The notes under the pieces: model-generated
Told to the model about the DNA's origin: nothing
Databases searched by the model: none
What the model saw: the letters and a program-made list of their open reading frames with translations, nothing else
Shown here: in pieces, positions 28,500-38,775 of the stretch
Layout of the letters: each line of letters starts with the position of its first letter
Position numbering within the stretch: position 1 is the first letter of the stretch
Position numbers and translations under genes: made by a program
NCBI RefSeq assembly: GCF_001467525.1
Contig: NZ_LNXS01000029.1
Coordinates: forward strand, 544,627 to 608,626
DNA: 64,000 nt
Direction of reading: 5' to 3'
Source of the DNA: Legionella anisa
GTDB taxonomy: Bacteria; Pseudomonadota; Gammaproteobacteria; Legionellales; Legionellaceae

Positions 28500-29969
28500 A
28501 TGAAATACTCTGATCTAAGAGATTTTATTGCACAATTGGAATCACGTGATTTATTAAAACGCATATCCTATCCCGTATCGCCTTATCTTGAAATGACTGC
28601 AGTCAGTGATCGGGTATTACGTTCAGGCGGTCCAGCCCTTCTCTTTACCAATACTCCAAACCATCAAATGCCGGTTTTGACCAATTTGTTTGGTACCGTT
28701 GAGCGCGTGGCTATGGGAATGGGCGAAGAAAACATCAGTGCATTGAGAGAGGTAGGCAAATTATTGGCTGCTTTAAAGGAGCCTGATCCGCCCAAAGGAT
28801 TTAAGGATGCTTTTAATAAGCTCCCTTTGTTAAAACAGGCATTAAATATGGCGCCCAAATATGTAAGCGGCGCAGAATGCCAAACTCATGTTTGGGAAAA
28901 AGATAAGGTAGATCTTAATTCTTTACCGATTCAAACTTGCTGGCCTAAAGATGCAGCGCCATTAATAACCTGGGGGCTTGTTACCACTAAAGGACCCCAT
29001 CAAACACGCGAAAACATGGGGATTTACCGGCAGCAAGTGTTAAACAAAAATCAGTTAATCATGCGTTGGTTATCCCATCGTGGCGGTGCATTGGACTATC
29101 AGGCATGGCAAAAAGCTTATCCTGGGGAGCGTTTTCCAGTTGCAGTAACTTTAGGCGCGGATCCTGCAACCATACTTGCTGCAGTGACCCCTGTACCTGA
29201 TACTTTGTCTGAATATGCGTTTGCTGGATTATTACGCGGTCAACGCACGCGCCTAACACGATGTATTGGGAATGAGCTGCATGTTCCAGCGAGTGCGGAA
29301 ATTATTTTAGAAGGTTATTTAGAGCCTGGAGTAGAGGCACCAGAAGGGCCTTATGGGGATCATACGGGCTATTATAATGAAGTACAATCGTTTCCGGTGT
29401 TTACTGTAGAACGCATCACCCATCGAAATGATCCCATTTATCATAGTACCTATACTGGCAGACCACCTGATGAGCCTGCTATTCTAGGTGTTGCGTTAAA
29501 TGAGGTGTTTATCCCTTTATTGCAAAAACAATTTCCTGAAATTGTTGATTTCTATTTACCCCCAGAAGGATGTTCTTATCGTTTGGCTGTAGTCACAATG
29601 AAGAAACAGTATCCTGGGCATGCGAAGCGAATCATGATGGCAGTATGGTCTTTTTTAAGACAGTTTATGTATACCAAATTCGTCATTGTGTGTGATGATG
29701 ACATTGATGCGCGAAATTGGAAGGATGTGATTTGGGCAATGACTACACGTATGGACCCAGCACGAGATACAGTGATGATGGAAAATACACCGATTGATTA
29801 TCTGGATTTTGCTTCACCTGTATCCGGTTTGGGTTCAAAAATAGGAATGGACGCAACCAATAAATGGCCAGGTGAGACACAAAGAGAATGGGGTGAACCC
29901 ATTGTGATGGATGAAGAAATATTAAAAAAAGTCAATGGCTATTGGTCTTCTCTGGGGTTAGATGAATGA
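28500..29969 (+). CDS. ubiD: UbiD decarboxylase (3-octaprenyl-4-hydroxybenzoate carboxy-lyase)
   Basis: 489 residues from the ATG at 28500 (AGGGGA upstream). [35 protein letters not shown] and [16 protein letters not shown] are hallmarks of the prenyl-FMN-dependent UbiD family. It removes the carboxyl group in ubiquinone synthesis and needs the UbiX cofactor maker, not in this window. Its stop overlaps the next start (ATGA). Confidence 0.95.
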   Translation: MKYSDLRDFIAQLESRDLLKRISYPVSPYLEMTAVSDRVLRSGGPALLFTNTPNHQMPVLTNLFGTVERVAMGMGEENISALREVGKLLAALKEPDPPKGFKDAFNKLPLLKQALNMAPKYVSGAECQTHVWEKDKVDLNSLPIQTCWPKDAAPLITWGLVTTKGPHQTRENMGIYRQQVLNKNQLIMRWLSHRGGALDYQAWQKAYPGERFPVAVTLGADPATILAAVTPVPDTLSEYAFAGLLRGQRTRLTRCIGNELHVPASAEIILEGYLEPGVEAPEGPYGDHTGYYNEVQSFPVFTVERITHRNDPIYHSTYTGRPPDEPAILGVALNEVFIPLLQKQFPEIVDFYLPPEGCSYRLAVVTMKKQYPGHAKRIMMAVWSFLRQFMYTKFVIVCDDDIDARNWKDVIWAMTTRMDPARDTVMMENTPIDYLDFASPVSGLGSKIGMDATNKWPGETQREWGEPIVMDEEILKKVNGYWSSLGLDE

Positions 29970-30661
29970 AGGAACAAACAATTAAAGCTCTGGTAGAGGA
30001 CATTTCACCCTTGACAGACAGCATCATGCGCTTGATTTTAACCCCTGAAAAATACATTGATTATCAAGCGGGACAATATCTGCAAATTCTTTTTGGTAAA
30101 GAAGCATTTAGCTATTCTATTGCTAATGCTCCATTAGGCTCCCATAAATACGAGCTTCATATTCGCCATAGCTTGGAAAATCCCTACAATCAGCGATTAT
30201 TTGCCCATATTAAGAAGTATGGTTTTGTGAACATCCGCCTACCTTTTGGTGAGTGCTCTATGAAACATTTGGATCCGCGACGTCCTATATTATTTATTGC
30301 AGGCGGTACAGGCTTTGCCCCTGTAAAAGCGATGATCGAGCAGTTATTATCTACTTCAGATACCCGAGCTTTTGAATTATTTTGGGGTGCACGGTTGCAA
30401 AATGATTTATACCTGGATGAAAAGGTAGCAAATTGGCAGACCCATGTAAGCCATTTTAAATATTTTACTTCGGTTTCTGAGGACAATACTGTACCCCTCG
30501 CTTCTATTGTACTGAGCAAACACCCACAGGATCTTAGTGAGTGGCAAATCGTGATTAGTGGGCCTTTTGATATGGTATACAGTACTCGTGATGTATTGGT
30601 AAGTAACGGTGTTTCCTCAGCTCGTTTATTTTCGGATGCATTTAGTTTTGAAGCAAAATAA
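29966..30661 (+). CDS. NAD(P)H-flavin reductase-like protein (Fre family)
   Basis: 231 residues. FNR fold: flavin-binding FSYSIANAP, then LPFGECSM, nucleotide-binding [17 protein letters not shown], and [16 protein letters not shown]. Overlaps ubiD by four bases. In E. coli fre is also next to ubiD, so the arrangement is conserved. It reduces free flavins or passes electrons to a partner; no iron-sulphur domain is present. Confidence 0.82.
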   Translation: MKEQTIKALVEDISPLTDSIMRLILTPEKYIDYQAGQYLQILFGKEAFSYSIANAPLGSHKYELHIRHSLENPYNQRLFAHIKKYGFVNIRLPFGECSMKHLDPRRPILFIAGGTGFAPVKAMIEQLLSTSDTRAFELFWGARLQNDLYLDEKVANWQTHVSHFKYFTSVSEDNTVPLASIVLSKHPQDLSEWQIVISGPFDMVYSTRDVLVSNGVSSARLFSDAFSFEAK

Positions 30662-30672
30662 GGAAGAGTTTT

Positions 30673-30867
30673 ATGGAGACTTTATATCAAATTCTAGGTC
30701 TTATGGGTGCTGGACTGATCATGTTCATTTTGTATCGCGCAATCAAAGGACGTCCTGAGCAATTTAGTAAGGAAAATCTAAACAAAAGTTTTTTTACTAT
30801 GGGTGTGTTAGCTCTTGTTTTGATTGGCTTTATTGCGCTCTTAGTTTTAATTTTAAGGAATACGTAA
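30673..30867 (+). CDS. small two-helix membrane protein
   Basis: 64 residues; AAGGAAGAG before the ATG and 11 bases after the flavin reductase stop, so likely in the ubiD operon. Two membrane helices (about 5-23 and 42-62) with a short basic loop (KGRPEQFSKENLNKS). Function unknown. Confidence 0.65.
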   Translation: METLYQILGLMGAGLIMFILYRAIKGRPEQFSKENLNKSFFTMGVLALVLIGFIALLVLILRNT

Positions 30868-30874
30868 AAAACAT

Positions 30875-30965
30875 GTAGCCTGGGTGCAACGAAGCGGAAC
30901 CCGGGGTTTTAGATCATAAAATAAAATGCTTAATCCCGGGTTCCGCTTCGTTGCACCCAGGCTAC
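30875..30965. repeat. CCTGGGTGCAGC palindromic repeat, full copy
   Basis: Arms GTAGCCTGGGTGCAACGAAG and CTTCGTTGCACCCAGGCTAC; both arms carry the same CAAC/GTTG change from the family consensus. It lies between convergent genes. Confidence 0.92.
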
Positions 30966-30975
30966 AAATTAGCAT

Positions 30976-31287
30976 TTAGTGTGTGGGATTTGCCCTACTA
31001 TAATGCCCTTCTTTTTCTTTTAAATAAAAGTGGATATGGGGGTTGTTAATTGGCTTTTGGCTTGTGTCTGCAATGAGCATACATTCTTCAACATAGGTGA
31101 TTTGACTGCTGTCATCAACCAATAAGCGATACCAAGGATTTCGAGTAGCAAATTCACGTTTATGTGCTTGTGGATTATAACGTCCGGAAGCCTGAAATAA
31201 AGGATCAACATCCACTACGATTGCTCTGTAGCGGCTGTTTTTGTGAATTACTAAATCTCCAATGTTAAATTGCGCGATTTTATTCAT
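30976..31287 (-). CDS. hspQ: heat shock protein HspQ
   Basis: 103 residues from the ATG at 31287 (GAGG five bases upstream). FNIGDLVIHKNSRYRAIVVDVDP, NPWYRLLVDDS and TYVEECML match HspQ/YccV, a hemimethylated-DNA-binding-type SH3-like fold that in E. coli modulates Lon proteolysis and DnaA levels. Confidence 0.88.
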   Translation of the reverse strand: MNKIAQFNIGDLVIHKNSRYRAIVVDVDPLFQASGRYNPQAHKREFATRNPWYRLLVDDSSQITYVEECMLIADTSQKPINNPHIHFYLKEKEGHYSRANPTH

Positions 31288-31383
31288 ATGAGCCTCTTTG
31301 TTGAGCATCTTGAATAATATATCGGTAGAAGTGAATTTAGCTTGAAGGGTAACCTTGTATTTTCACCCAGCTAAAAGAAGTAA

Positions 31384-32400
31384 CTACAAAGTTAAGGCGT
31401 GTTCATTATTAAGTAACTCATGTTTTCTTTGATTTTGCCATTCAGGATTTGATTGAAAATCAGTGAGCTCAATCGAATTTATTCCTTTTACAGCATAAGA
31501 TTTTTGTACTGTTGTCCATACGTCATCATAAGAACTCATGTTTGGAATAACCAGGTAATGCACACAGGGATCAAGTACACTTACTTTTTCTCCTGCTTCT
31601 GCCAGACCTTCGGCTGCTTGTTGCACACAAATATTTCCGCAGATCCCGGTAATCAATAGTTCGTTATAAGATTTATCTCGGAAAAATTGGAGGAAAGACA
31701 GTGCATAGTCTTCATAAATATTATCCATCTCTTTTAAAAGACGTGGATCACTTAAATCAATTCCTTCTTTAAGTTTCATTCCAGCTTCAGGAGCAGAGAA
31801 ATTAATTTTAGCAAAGCGGTAAATCGAAATTTCTTCTTCCAGAATGTTGAGCCGTTCCTCAATAGGCTGTGATATGGCGGCACCTATTGTACCGCATAGA
31901 CAATGTAACCCATATTGTCCATGCTCTGGATTAAGTTGTTGTAATTCATGGTGTTCAATTCTTAGGACTCTATGAGCATGTATTTGCCCATAACCTTGAG
32001 TCATAATTTGCGCGTCAATATGGTCTTGGGTTCGTCCAAAAACATGTGCATCCTGAGTGGTAACGATTTCGATTTGCTGACAAAGCTCAGGGTAATTGGC
32101 AATAAGCTCAATAAGTGCATCAAGTAACGCCATATTGCGAATTAATGTATTTTCGCCAGCGGGGGCATATAAGGCAAAGCCATGCAGTACGAAGTCATTT
32201 TGTATGTCGATTAAAATGATGGCTAACTTATGTGTTATGCATAATTTTTTGAGAATAATCTTTTTTAATTCTTCTTTTAAGATAGAACCTGACTCAGCAT
32301 ATTTTTTATTGATTTCATTAAAACGGTGAGTTGCACTTTGGCGTAGTTGTTCTTGAATTTGCAGATGTGCAGCCAGTCTTAATTCATTGGATGTATTCAT
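31384..32400 (-). CDS. isochorismatase-superfamily cysteine hydrolase
   Basis: 338 residues from the ATG at 32400; the longer frame passes through a repeat. After an N-terminal helical part of about 60 residues, the core shows ILIDIQNDFVLHG (catalytic Asp), TTQDAHVFG and ITGICGNICVQQAAEGL (catalytic Cys). Closest in style to nicotinamidase-like hydrolases, but a large insert (about 190-250) sits between the sheet elements, so the substrate is open. No good ribosome-binding site is seen. Confidence 0.72.
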   Translation of the reverse strand: MNTSNELRLAAHLQIQEQLRQSATHRFNEINKKYAESGSILKEELKKIILKKLCITHKLAIILIDIQNDFVLHGFALYAPAGENTLIRNMALLDALIELIANYPELCQQIEIVTTQDAHVFGRTQDHIDAQIMTQGYGQIHAHRVLRIEHHELQQLNPEHGQYGLHCLCGTIGAAISQPIEERLNILEEEISIYRFAKINFSAPEAGMKLKEGIDLSDPRLLKEMDNIYEDYALSFLQFFRDKSYNELLITGICGNICVQQAAEGLAEAGEKVSVLDPCVHYLVIPNMSSYDDVWTTVQKSYAVKGINSIELTDFQSNPEWQNQRKHELLNNEHALTL

Positions 32401-32543
32401 TTGTGTAATAAAAAATAGTTTACGATGAATGATACAATATAAAAGGCTTATTACCCACGGAAAAATTAAATTAAAATGGGGCATAATTCCTAGTGTAGAT
32501 GATGTACAGCGACATCTGGGAAAACTCGATGGATCAATGAACA

Positions 32544-32579
32544 GTAGTCTGGGTTTCGCTGCCGCTTCACCCAGACTAT
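32544..32579. repeat. half copy of the CCTGGGTGCAGC repeat
   Basis: GTAGTCTGGGTTTCG ... CTTCACCCAGACTA. Only short outer arms remain around an arm-like middle. It lies 10 bases after the coiled-coil gene stop, upstream of the hydrolase. Confidence 0.6.
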
Positions 32580-32588
32580 GCATTTTAT

Positions 32589-34301
32589 TTAAATTGCATC
32601 AAGACTTAAAAAATTACCTATATCTTCCAGTACTTCATCGACAGGAGCTTCGATTTCTTTTTGCTCTTCAACTTTATCGAACCAAAACGATGCTCTTCCA
32701 GTTGTCACTTTCGAATAAATCAATTTACCTATGGTTGCGAGACTCAACAAAATATTGGCTACAACTGTTGGCCAAGACGAATATTCACTCATAATATCAT
32801 CTTGACTGTGCAATTTTGCTTTAAATTTCATTTTAAATTTTTGATAGGTCTCTTTTCCTGGAATCTCATCCCGATTTTGATAGACAAATTGATCTACATC
32901 CTTTTTAAGATCATCAGCAAGCTGATTCATGATTTCTTTTTCGTGTTCGGACAAGTCTTTTGCATAAGTTTTTATACCGGCAATTGTTTCATAGAAACTT
33001 CGCATTTTCAGGGCATATTCTTTATGGCGCCCTTCTTTAGTTTCGAACGTTAAAAGTACCTGCTCTGCTTTTTGGGGAAGGTCTTCTACCACCTCAGGTT
33101 TTGCATCTGCTTCGATTAACTTAACTACAATTTTACTCAGAGTAGCTTGCATTTTAGCACCTGGAAATTTATCCACTCCTGCAGTAATTTTCTTAAGTAC
33201 TGCCTCGCTGCTTCCTGAGTCTACATATGCTTTTAATAGGCCATTTTTTGCATTAACAATATCTTTAATGAATTGATCGCGAATATCTCTATCCTCAGAA
33301 ATAAATAAATCCTTAGGATAATAATGCTTGTTACGATCATTGATGTATGTGTTAAGCATTCCTGCAAGCTCTTCAGCAAGTATTTCACGTTGTCCTTGCC
33401 TTTCTTTTTCTTGTTGTTGTCTTTCTTCTTTTTGTCTTTCTAGAATTTTAATTTGTCGCTCTTGTTCTTCTGCTTTTACTCTTTCTTCTCTTTCTCGTTG
33501 TTGTTTTTCTTCCTCTTCTTGTTTTTCTAGAACTTTAATTTGCCGATCGAGTTCTTCTGCTTCGTCTGTAAGTTCTTTAATGGTAACGGTTTCTTTTTGG
33601 GTTATCTGTTGTGTAAGTAGCGCAACTGCTTCAGCAGGATTGTTTCTTTCATCAAAGTGACGCACTAGTTTTAATTTAAGTTGTTCTAATGCTTTTAAAG
33701 CAGATGAAATTTCCTTCTGAGTCTGTTCATCTACACCAAGAATAAATGGAATGTTTTTCTCTTGGCGAGAGACAGCACTTAATAAGTTACGTTTATCGGT
33801 TGAGTCTAAGGTCCAAGTATATTTGCTTTTCACCTCTCCAAGGAGTTCCAGTAACAAATCAAAACCTATGTTTTGAGGATTTTTAGTACTCGTAATGCCT
33901 GATTGATTAACAAATTCTGCCAGTTTATTTCTGTCATAACCGACCTCCAGGTGTTCTTTAACATGTTGCAGCAATACATTTAATTTGTGTGTTTTATCAA
34001 GAAGTTTTATATTATGCTCTTCCGCTTTGCGCAAAGCAGCTTCTTGGTCTTGCAGGTAGAGCAAAACCGCTTCTTTATCTTCTTTATCTAAATTGACTGA
34101 TGAACTGGCATTTATTTGGGCTATTTTTAAGGCGGAAGGGACTTCATCTTCAATGATGGCCTTATTCTTTTGATTAAGTACTGCTATAGCCCTTTCTTTT
34201 TCGTTTTTTTCTTGTTGCAATTGCTGCAGCTGTTCTCTTTGTGCCGTGATTTGTTGTTGTTTTTCCAGATATTGACGGGTTAATTCTTGTTTACTTATCA
34301 T
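32589..34301 (-). CDS. large coiled-coil protein, unknown; effector candidate
   Basis: 570 residues, no signal peptide. Coiled coils at about 3-50 (KQQQITAQREQLQQLQQEK) and 235-310, the latter with near-repeats of QIKxLExQxEE. The middle (about 310-500) is helical. A short hydrophobic stretch (about 513-532, WPTVVANILLSLATIGKLIY) may touch membrane. The C-terminus is acidic then hydrophobic (KEIEAPVDEVLEDIG, FLSLDAI), compatible with a Dot/Icm signal. TATAAT and TTAATA with 16-base spacing lie upstream at 34339-34366. Function unknown; delivery to host is only a guess. Confidence 0.65.
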   Translation of the reverse strand: MISKQELTRQYLEKQQQITAQREQLQQLQQEKNEKERAIAVLNQKNKAIIEDEVPSALKIAQINASSSVNLDKEDKEAVLLYLQDQEAALRKAEEHNIKLLDKTHKLNVLLQHVKEHLEVGYDRNKLAEFVNQSGITSTKNPQNIGFDLLLELLGEVKSKYTWTLDSTDKRNLLSAVSRQEKNIPFILGVDEQTQKEISSALKALEQLKLKLVRHFDERNNPAEAVALLTQQITQKETVTIKELTDEAEELDRQIKVLEKQEEEEKQQREREERVKAEEQERQIKILERQKEERQQQEKERQGQREILAEELAGMLNTYINDRNKHYYPKDLFISEDRDIRDQFIKDIVNAKNGLLKAYVDSGSSEAVLKKITAGVDKFPGAKMQATLSKIVVKLIEADAKPEVVEDLPQKAEQVLLTFETKEGRHKEYALKMRSFYETIAGIKTYAKDLSEHEKEIMNQLADDLKKDVDQFVYQNRDEIPGKETYQKFKMKFKAKLHSQDDIMSEYSSWPTVVANILLSLATIGKLIYSKVTTGRASFWFDKVEEQKEIEAPVDEVLEDIGNFLSLDAI

Positions 34302-34338
34302 TTTTTACATCTCACATCTAAATGGTTAAAGCACGGGC

Positions 34339-34366
34339 ATTATAAAACACATTGGCTGATTATTAA
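34339..34366 (-). promoter_or_regulatory. promoter of the coiled-coil gene
   Basis: On the minus strand TTAATA (34366-34361), 16 bases, TATAAT (34344-34339), 38 bases before the ATG. Confidence 0.5.
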
Positions 34367-34397
34367 ATGATCAAATTTTTTTTTAAAAATCAAAAAG

Positions 34398-35087
34398 TTA
34401 AATAAGATAAATCGCCAAAACAATTCCTATTTCATAAAGAAAGCAAAGTGGTATTGCGAGCATGATTTGCGAGAAAACATCAGGTGGCGTAAGTAACATC
34501 CCTACAATAAAAGCCCCAACGATAACATAGGGCCTGATTTTTTTTAGCGTCATCACCTCAATGATTTTTAAACGCACCAGCACAAAGCAAATCAAGGGTA
34601 CCTGAAAACAAAAGCCAAAGATCATAAGCATTCTGGTGATAAAATCCAAAGCATAGGCCATGTCAGGCATATAGCGCACTCCTTTAGGCAAGGCGTGTGC
34701 AAAAAAGTGAAACATAAACGGTAAAACCAAATAAAAGCAAAATAAAACTCCGGCGAGAAAAAGTACAAGGCTGAAGATTAGAGCAATACGTAGCGTAGTT
34801 TGTTCTCTTTGGTAAAGGCCAGGACTGATAAAGCGCCAAAATTGAAATAAAGCAAAAGGAGCGCTGAGCAACATGGCCGCATCAGCAGCGAGTTTTAGTG
34901 GAGTAAATACGGGGGATGTTACTTGAGTCGCAATTAAACCTTCTTGAGCAGAAAGCGTATGCAGCAGTGGGTTAACCAAAGCTCGATATAAATCATTCGC
35001 CAAAAAAAAGAAAATAAAAAATAAGCTGCTAAACCATATTAAGGTTTGCAATCCACGGCGGCGTAATTCTAAAAGGTGATTTAACAT
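34398..35087 (-). CDS. tatC: Sec-independent translocase TatC
   Basis: 229 residues, six membrane helices. N-terminal HLLELRRRGL (family HLxELRxR), FxPLK around TSPVFTPLKLAADAAM, FWRFISPGLYQREQ and the C-terminal LLTPPDVFSQIMLAIP are all conserved. It is the twin-arginine signal receptor. tatA and tatB are 19 kb away at 53.9-54.3 kb, so the usual tatABC operon is broken here. Confidence 0.95.
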   Translation of the reverse strand: MLNHLLELRRRGLQTLIWFSSLFFIFFFLANDLYRALVNPLLHTLSAQEGLIATQVTSPVFTPLKLAADAAMLLSAPFALFQFWRFISPGLYQREQTTLRIALIFSLVLFLAGVLFCFYLVLPFMFHFFAHALPKGVRYMPDMAYALDFITRMLMIFGFCFQVPLICFVLVRLKIIEVMTLKKIRPYVIVGAFIVGMLLTPPDVFSQIMLAIPLCFLYEIGIVLAIYLI

Positions 35088-35161
35088 GGTTTCTTCGAAG
35101 TAGTAAAATTTTGATTCTAACCTTTCCCAAAAACTACCATTAAGTTAATGACGGTTGTCTT

Positions 35162-35189
35162 CTAAGTACTGCGCAAGCGCAGCACTTAG
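35162..35189 (-). terminator. hairpin downstream of panD
   Basis: CTAAGTACTGCGC, two bases, GCGCAGCACTTAG: a 13-base arm pair with one mismatch, 8 bases after the panD stop. There is no long T run, so termination is likely but not certain. Confidence 0.5.
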
Positions 35190-35197
35190 AGAAATTT

Positions 35198-35599
35198 TTA
35201 AGCTTCAGCGAGTTCTTTGCTTTTAATGCCAACTTTTTCGGGTCGAATTTCTCTTAAGCGGTTGAACTGATCCACAAAGACTACAGTTGGAACTATAGTT
35301 GCACATTCTTCTTCCAATACTTGGGTAAAGGAAGCGATAATGATTAAATCTCCTGGGGTAACCAAATGCGCTGCTGCTCCATTAACGCAAATCTCCGTAG
35401 AACCTGGTCTACCCGTGATGGCATAAGTCTCAAAGCGAGTGCCAGCAGTGATATTCCAGACGTTGACTGCTTCATAAGGTAATATGTTTGCTGCCTTAAG
35501 CAATTCCGGAGAAATAGTAATGCTTCCTTCATAATCCAAATCAGCCTCAGTGACACACGCACGATGAATTTTGGATTTTAACATTTTTCTATAAGCCAT
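35198..35599 (-). CDS. panD: aspartate 1-decarboxylase
   Basis: 133 residues from the ATG at 35599. LKSKIHRACVTEADLDYEGSITI holds the self-cleavage site Gly25-Ser26 that makes the pyruvoyl group; YAITGRPGSTEICVNGAAAHL and DLIIIASF follow. It makes beta-alanine for pantothenate and CoA. No panB or panC is adjacent. Confidence 0.96.
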   Translation of the reverse strand: MAYRKMLKSKIHRACVTEADLDYEGSITISPELLKAANILPYEAVNVWNITAGTRFETYAITGRPGSTEICVNGAAAHLVTPGDLIIIASFTQVLEEECATIVPTVVFVDQFNRLREIRPEKVGIKSKELAEA

Positions 35600-35795
35600 A
35601 ATGACCCCAACCTTGTTCATAGTGGCCGAATTTTACACCAAATTTAGAAGTTTATGCTATATAAATTTGTCGCTTGAATTGTAGGTATATAGCGCAACCG
35701 GTAATGGAAAACCAGAACTCTCCTTCGCTTCTCCTAGGCTACTTTTTATTGAGGATGCGCGTTATAATTAGCTTTTTTTTATGGGATGAATTAAG

Positions 35796-36566
35796 GTGAG
35801 GCATAGCCCACGCAAGCGTTTTGGTCAGAATTTTCTACAAAACCGACATATTATTGATGACATTGTCCGAGCAATTAATCCACAGGCAGAAGATAATATG
35901 CTGGAAATTGGTCCGGGTTTGGGGGCTTTAACTGAGCCATTGTTGCGTCGCTTAAATCATCTATCAGCAGTTGAAATCGATACCGATTTACAACATTATC
36001 TGTCAGAACGACCTAGTGCGCAGAATAAATTGCATTTAATTGCTGCGGATGCATTAACCCTTGATTACAGCCAATTTGGCCACCAATTACGTGTGGTAGG
36101 GAATTTACCTTATAATATTTCCACTCCTTTACTCATTCATTTATTGCACTTTACGCCATATATAGAAGACATGCATTTTATGTTGCAAAAGGAAGTAGTA
36201 GAGCGTATGGCGGCACAACCAGGCAGTAAAGCCTACGGTCGGTTAACGGTGATGTTGCAATACCATTGTGCTGTGGAGCATTTGTTTCATGTTCCTCCGG
36301 AGGCTTTTGATCCACAGCCTAAAGTAGATTCAGCGGTGGTTCGTCTTATTCCCCATCGCGTTTCTCCCTTTGAAAAAGTTTCTGTAGCGCAGTTAGAGCG
36401 TCTGGTAGCTAGTGCATTTGCCATGCGTCGTAAAACACTTAATAACAATTTAAAGGGAATAGTAACGGTTGAACAATTGAGCACGTTGGGTATTGATGGA
36501 AGTAAAAGGCCAGAACAAATTTCTATTTCGGAATATGTTCAACTAGCGAAATTTATTTCCAATTAG
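35796..36566 (+). CDS. rsmA: 16S rRNA dimethyladenosine methyltransferase
   Basis: 256 residues from a GTG start. [35 protein letters not shown] and the NLPYNIS target-adenine motif define KsgA/RsmA, which dimethylates A1518 and A1519 of 16S rRNA. ksgA-apaH linkage is common in gammaproteobacteria; here one extra gene lies between them. Confidence 0.96.
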   Translation: MRHSPRKRFGQNFLQNRHIIDDIVRAINPQAEDNMLEIGPGLGALTEPLLRRLNHLSAVEIDTDLQHYLSERPSAQNKLHLIAADALTLDYSQFGHQLRVVGNLPYNISTPLLIHLLHFTPYIEDMHFMLQKEVVERMAAQPGSKAYGRLTVMLQYHCAVEHLFHVPPEAFDPQPKVDSAVVRLIPHRVSPFEKVSVAQLERLVASAFAMRRKTLNNNLKGIVTVEQLSTLGIDGSKRPEQISISEYVQLAKFISN

Positions 36567-36620
36567 TGTAAAATTAATCATCATGGACATAATTTATCAA
36601 TTTTGGAGTTATTAACTATT

Positions 36621-37967
36621 ATGGAGATGGCCTTGTTTCATCGTCAACGTCAGCGTAAAGGTTCCTTGTCTACACACGGTAAATCTTTAAAAGATTTAAC
36701 ACGCATTGTTAATGCGAATCTCTTTTTGTCGGAAGACAAGAGACAGGTGTTACTGAAAAAGATGAGAATGTTATCTGGCTTGGAAACGGCTCGATATGAT
36801 AGCTTATGTAGCACTCTTATCAATAACCTGGTTCACTATTGCCAAAATTTACCAGAGACAGCAAACAGTTATTATTCTCAGCAAGGTGGATTGGTGGATC
36901 ATGCACTAAACCGCACGGAAGCTGCGCTGAGCCTTTTTCAGGAATTTATGGTACAAGACCAGCCTGATTTGTCTGAAGAACAAAAGCTTTGGCAATATGC
37001 ACTTTTTTCAGCGGCAATTCTTCAAGGCATAGGCAAATTGTTTGTTGATTACCGCGTTAGTTTTTATGATGCAAATGGTCAATTTTTAAAAGAATGGAAT
37101 CCTTTACTTGAAAATATGACGAGCACTGGAATTTATTACTTTTACGAGTTTGAAAAAGAACCTGAAATTGAATTTCGACGTCGTCTCAATTTATTGATGG
37201 CAAAAACATTAATGCCGACCAGTGGATTTGCCTGGATAGCCTCTAATCCAGAAGTTCTTTCAGTATGGCTTGCGTTATTGAATGAAGATGAGCGTTCTGC
37301 GGGTACTTTGGGAGCCATATTAATTCGAGCTGAAGCCATTGCAATTCAACGTTATTTACTTGAGTTTATGGTGAGAGGAACTCCAGCTCATAGTGGGGGG
37401 CGTTATCGTGCAGGGACTTTTTCTGGTGGCCAGCCAGAGACTTTATTAGAGAAGGAGCAGGCTGTAGGCATGGAGTTTATCCAATGGATGATTAAAGCCT
37501 TAGATAGCGGCAAGATTATGATTAATAAAGCCCCCTTATTTATGGTCCCTGGGGGTATGTTGATGTGTGCTGAAATGTTTCAATTATTTGTACGTGAACA
37601 TCCTGAGTATAAAAATTGGCAAGCAGCGCAAAATGGATTTTTATCCTTAAGTTTACACAGTCTTGCTGCTGATGGCGGTGTGTTAAGTCGATTTGAAGCA
37701 AGAGAACAAATGGAGAGCGGGATTGTATTTTCTAAGTATACGCTTGCTTTACCTGAGTCTGTAAAAGTGGTTCATCCAAGTACTGGAAAAGTAGAATCGA
37801 TGTCTGCTACGGAATTGATTCATAAAGCACAATTTAACAGTCAGTTTACCCAGAAGCAAAACATGAGCTTGGCAAGTTCGCTGCAAAAATTGGATGCAGC
37901 AGGGAAATGGCAAGTGGTTGAAAACGAAGGGAGTGCGCTAAGGCCAGGAGCAAAAAACGGTGCCTGA
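36621..37967 (+). CDS. TraI_2 (MobH relaxase-like) domain protein
   Basis: 448 residues from the ATG at 36621; a TTG at 36603 is possible. The N-terminal half holds [27 protein letters not shown] text (here [17 protein letters not shown]), the HD-like motif of the TraI_2 domain known from MobH relaxases of integrating conjugative elements. The C-terminal half is unlike relaxases and the usual later nuclease motifs are not seen. It overlaps apaH by eight bases and sits among housekeeping genes, so a resident chromosomal role in nucleotide or DNA metabolism is more likely than conjugation. Confidence 0.65.
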   Translation: MEMALFHRQRQRKGSLSTHGKSLKDLTRIVNANLFLSEDKRQVLLKKMRMLSGLETARYDSLCSTLINNLVHYCQNLPETANSYYSQQGGLVDHALNRTEAALSLFQEFMVQDQPDLSEEQKLWQYALFSAAILQGIGKLFVDYRVSFYDANGQFLKEWNPLLENMTSTGIYYFYEFEKEPEIEFRRRLNLLMAKTLMPTSGFAWIASNPEVLSVWLALLNEDERSAGTLGAILIRAEAIAIQRYLLEFMVRGTPAHSGGRYRAGTFSGGQPETLLEKEQAVGMEFIQWMIKALDSGKIMINKAPLFMVPGGMLMCAEMFQLFVREHPEYKNWQAAQNGFLSLSLHSLAADGGVLSRFEAREQMESGIVFSKYTLALPESVKVVHPSTGKVESMSATELIHKAQFNSQFTQKQNMSLASSLQKLDAAGKWQVVENEGSALRPGAKNGA

Positions 37968-38775
37968 TTATGCAATTGGTGATGTGCAAGGTTGTTACGA
38001 GCCTTTGCAACGGCTGTTGGAATTAATCGATTTTGATGACAAAAGAGATCGTTTGTGGTTTGTTGGCGATTTGGTGAATCGGGGGCCTGAATCTTTAGCT
38101 GTCTTACGTTTTGTTAGCTCCTTACCCATTACGCCAAGAGTGACTTTAGGTAATCATGATTTACATTTATTGGGTTCATTATTTGGTGATAGGCCGTGGA
38201 AAGGGCATGATGATACTTTGCACGAAGTAATCGACGCAGTTGATGGTGAGGCTTTAGGCCATTGGCTGAGGAAGCAATCCATTTTGTATTACTCACCAGA
38301 ATTTAAGGTGGTGATGTGTCATGCTGGAATTTGTCCTTTATGGGACTTGTCACAGGCAATACAACATGCTAAAGAGCTTGAAGAGGTGCTTTCTGGTGAC
38401 ACTTATCGTGATTTTTTATCGCATTTATATGGTAATCAACCCGATATATGGTCTGATGATTTAAGAGGGATGGATCGACTGCGGGTAATTACCAATTACT
38501 ATACGCGCATGCGTTTTTGTGATGTACAAGGACGGCTCGAGTTGGGTCATAAAGAAACTATTGCTCAAGCGCCAGCAAATCTTTATCCTTGGTATGAGGT
38601 ACCGCATCGCAAAGAAATTGATGTGGATATTGTTTTTGGGCATTGGGCTGCTTTAATGGGGGAATGTCCCAATCCCAAAATTCATGCAATAGATACCGGA
38701 TGTCTTTGGGGTGGCCAACTCACTGCATTACGTTTGCAGGATATGCAACGATTCGCAGTCTGGAACAAAAAATGA
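37960..38775 (+). CDS. apaH: diadenosine tetraphosphatase
   Basis: 271 residues from a GTG start (AGGAG ten bases upstream, within the previous gene). Metallophosphatase motifs: [49 protein letters not shown] and FGHWAALMG. It splits Ap4A to two ADP. Its stop overlaps the next ATG (ATGA at 38772). Confidence 0.96.
   Translation: MPDYAIGDVQGCYEPLQRLLELIDFDDKRDRLWFVGDLVNRGPESLAVLRFVSSLPITPRVTLGNHDLHLLGSLFGDRPWKGHDDTLHEVIDAVDGEALGHWLRKQSILYYSPEFKVVMCHAGICPLWDLSQAIQHAKELEEVLSGDTYRDFLSHLYGNQPDIWSDDLRGMDRLRVITNYYTRMRFCDVQGRLELGHKETIAQAPANLYPWYEVPHRKEIDVDIVFGHWAALMGECPNPKIHAIDTGCLWGGQLTALRLQDMQRFAVWNKK

Noticed and set aside
33328..33660. Ser/Cys-rich plus-strand open frame
   Set aside because: It is the complement of the Gln/Glu-rich coiled coil and has skewed composition for that reason.
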